From: Rhodospirillaceae bacterium UBA4468
GTDB lineage: Bacteria; Pseudomonadota; Alphaproteobacteria; Rhodospirillales; Casp-alpha2
DNA length: 14,295 nt
Assembly (NCBI GenBank): GCA_002389385.1
Contig: DGOK01000076.1
Location: forward strand, 1 to 14,295
Reading direction: 5' to 3'
Below, in pieces: positions 14,121-14,295 of this stretch. The notes beneath the pieces are model-generated. The model was not told where the DNA came from and searched no databases. It worked only from the letters and a program-made list of their open reading frames with translations. The position numbers and the translations under genes are program-made. Numbering within the stretch: the first letter of the stretch is position 1; every line of letters begins with the position of its first letter.

Positions 14121-14295
14121 GTGGTCTCTCCCCGGCGTTGGATTGCGATATTTAATAATTCCATAAATCGATTTGGTGCGATGTTGCCACCCGTCACGCA
14201 TACGGCAATGGTTTTGTCCTTGATATTGATCTTGTTGCTCAAGACAGCAGCAAGGCCGACAGCAGCACCAGGTTCAATCACCAGCTTGTAATGCT
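14117..14295 (-). CDS. Threonine/serine dehydratase, C-terminal part (truncated by window edge)
   Basis: The last 58 codons of a fold-type II PLP enzyme are seen. KLVIEPGAAVGLAAVL followed by KTIAVCVTGGNIAPNRF matches the end of the catalytic domain of biosynthetic-type threonine/serine dehydratases, which deaminate the amino acid to an oxo-acid and ammonia. The family usually has VEPGGAV; here the second Gly is Ala. The protein ends about 25 residues later with no room for an ACT regulatory domain, so it is a short, catabolic-type or unregulated form. It could also be a relative such as a hydroxyectoine-pathway dehydratase. Its TGA overlaps the aquaporin GTG, so the two are translationally coupled. 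Confidence 0.85.
   Translation of the reverse strand, partial: HYKLVIEPGAAVGLAAVLSNKINIKDKTIAVCVTGGNIAPNRFMELLNIAIQRRGETT

Noticed and set aside
14121..14201. A 27-residue N-terminal extension of the aquaporin
   Set aside because: It would lie inside the dehydratase coding frame and is not channel-like; the GTG at 14120 has a good ribosome site and forms a GTGA junction.

Overview
The window reads as a moderate-GC alphaproteobacterial chromosome. The gene order murA-hisG-hisD-UPF0262-low-molecular-weight phosphatase-infA-maf-RNase E/G-yacG-tRNA-Phe is, from memory, the order seen in Rhodospirillales-like and SAR116-like lineages. That placement is inference from synteny and protein motifs; no search was run.

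Layout. (1) 1-1045 is nearly gene-free: a possible 3' end of an unidentified gene (1-177), the first 24 codons of an IS6-family transposase (389-460) and small repeats. (2) tRNA-Thr(GGT) lies on the minus strand (1046-1120), divergent from a 52-codon charged small gene (1184-1342). (3) The core + strand cluster, 1455-8497, covers peptidoglycan precursor synthesis (murA), histidine synthesis (hisG, hisD), two conserved accessory proteins (UPF0262 and an LMW phosphatase), translation initiation (infA), nucleotide sanitation (maf), RNA processing (RNase E/G-like) and the gyrase inhibitor yacG, then tRNA-Phe(GAA) with a good sigma-70-type promoter. Overlapping or nearly abutting junctions (hisG/hisD, maf/rng, rng/yacG) suggest translational coupling.

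(4) 8498-12687 is an AT-richer accessory stretch: competing G/C-run hairpins after tRNA-Phe, an unidentified exported protein, a minus-strand pair of an exported NHL beta-propeller and an alpha/beta-hydrolase lipoprotein broken by an in-frame TAG, and a plus-strand GAF-sensor histidine kinase broken by two frameshifts and a TGA. Two decayed genes side by side suggest a region being lost. (5) 12688-14295 holds an intact creatininase-family metallohydrolase, convergent with an AqpS-like aquaporin whose GTG start overlaps the stop of a threonine/serine dehydratase gene that runs off the window.

I found no rRNA, CRISPR array or complete mobile element, and nothing I would call a new system with confidence. 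The best items for a second look are the aquaporin/dehydratase coupling with an altered selectivity-filter residue, the competing hairpins after tRNA-Phe, the single-stop hydrolase beside the NHL gene, and the small genes and remnants that length-limited gene calling would miss.
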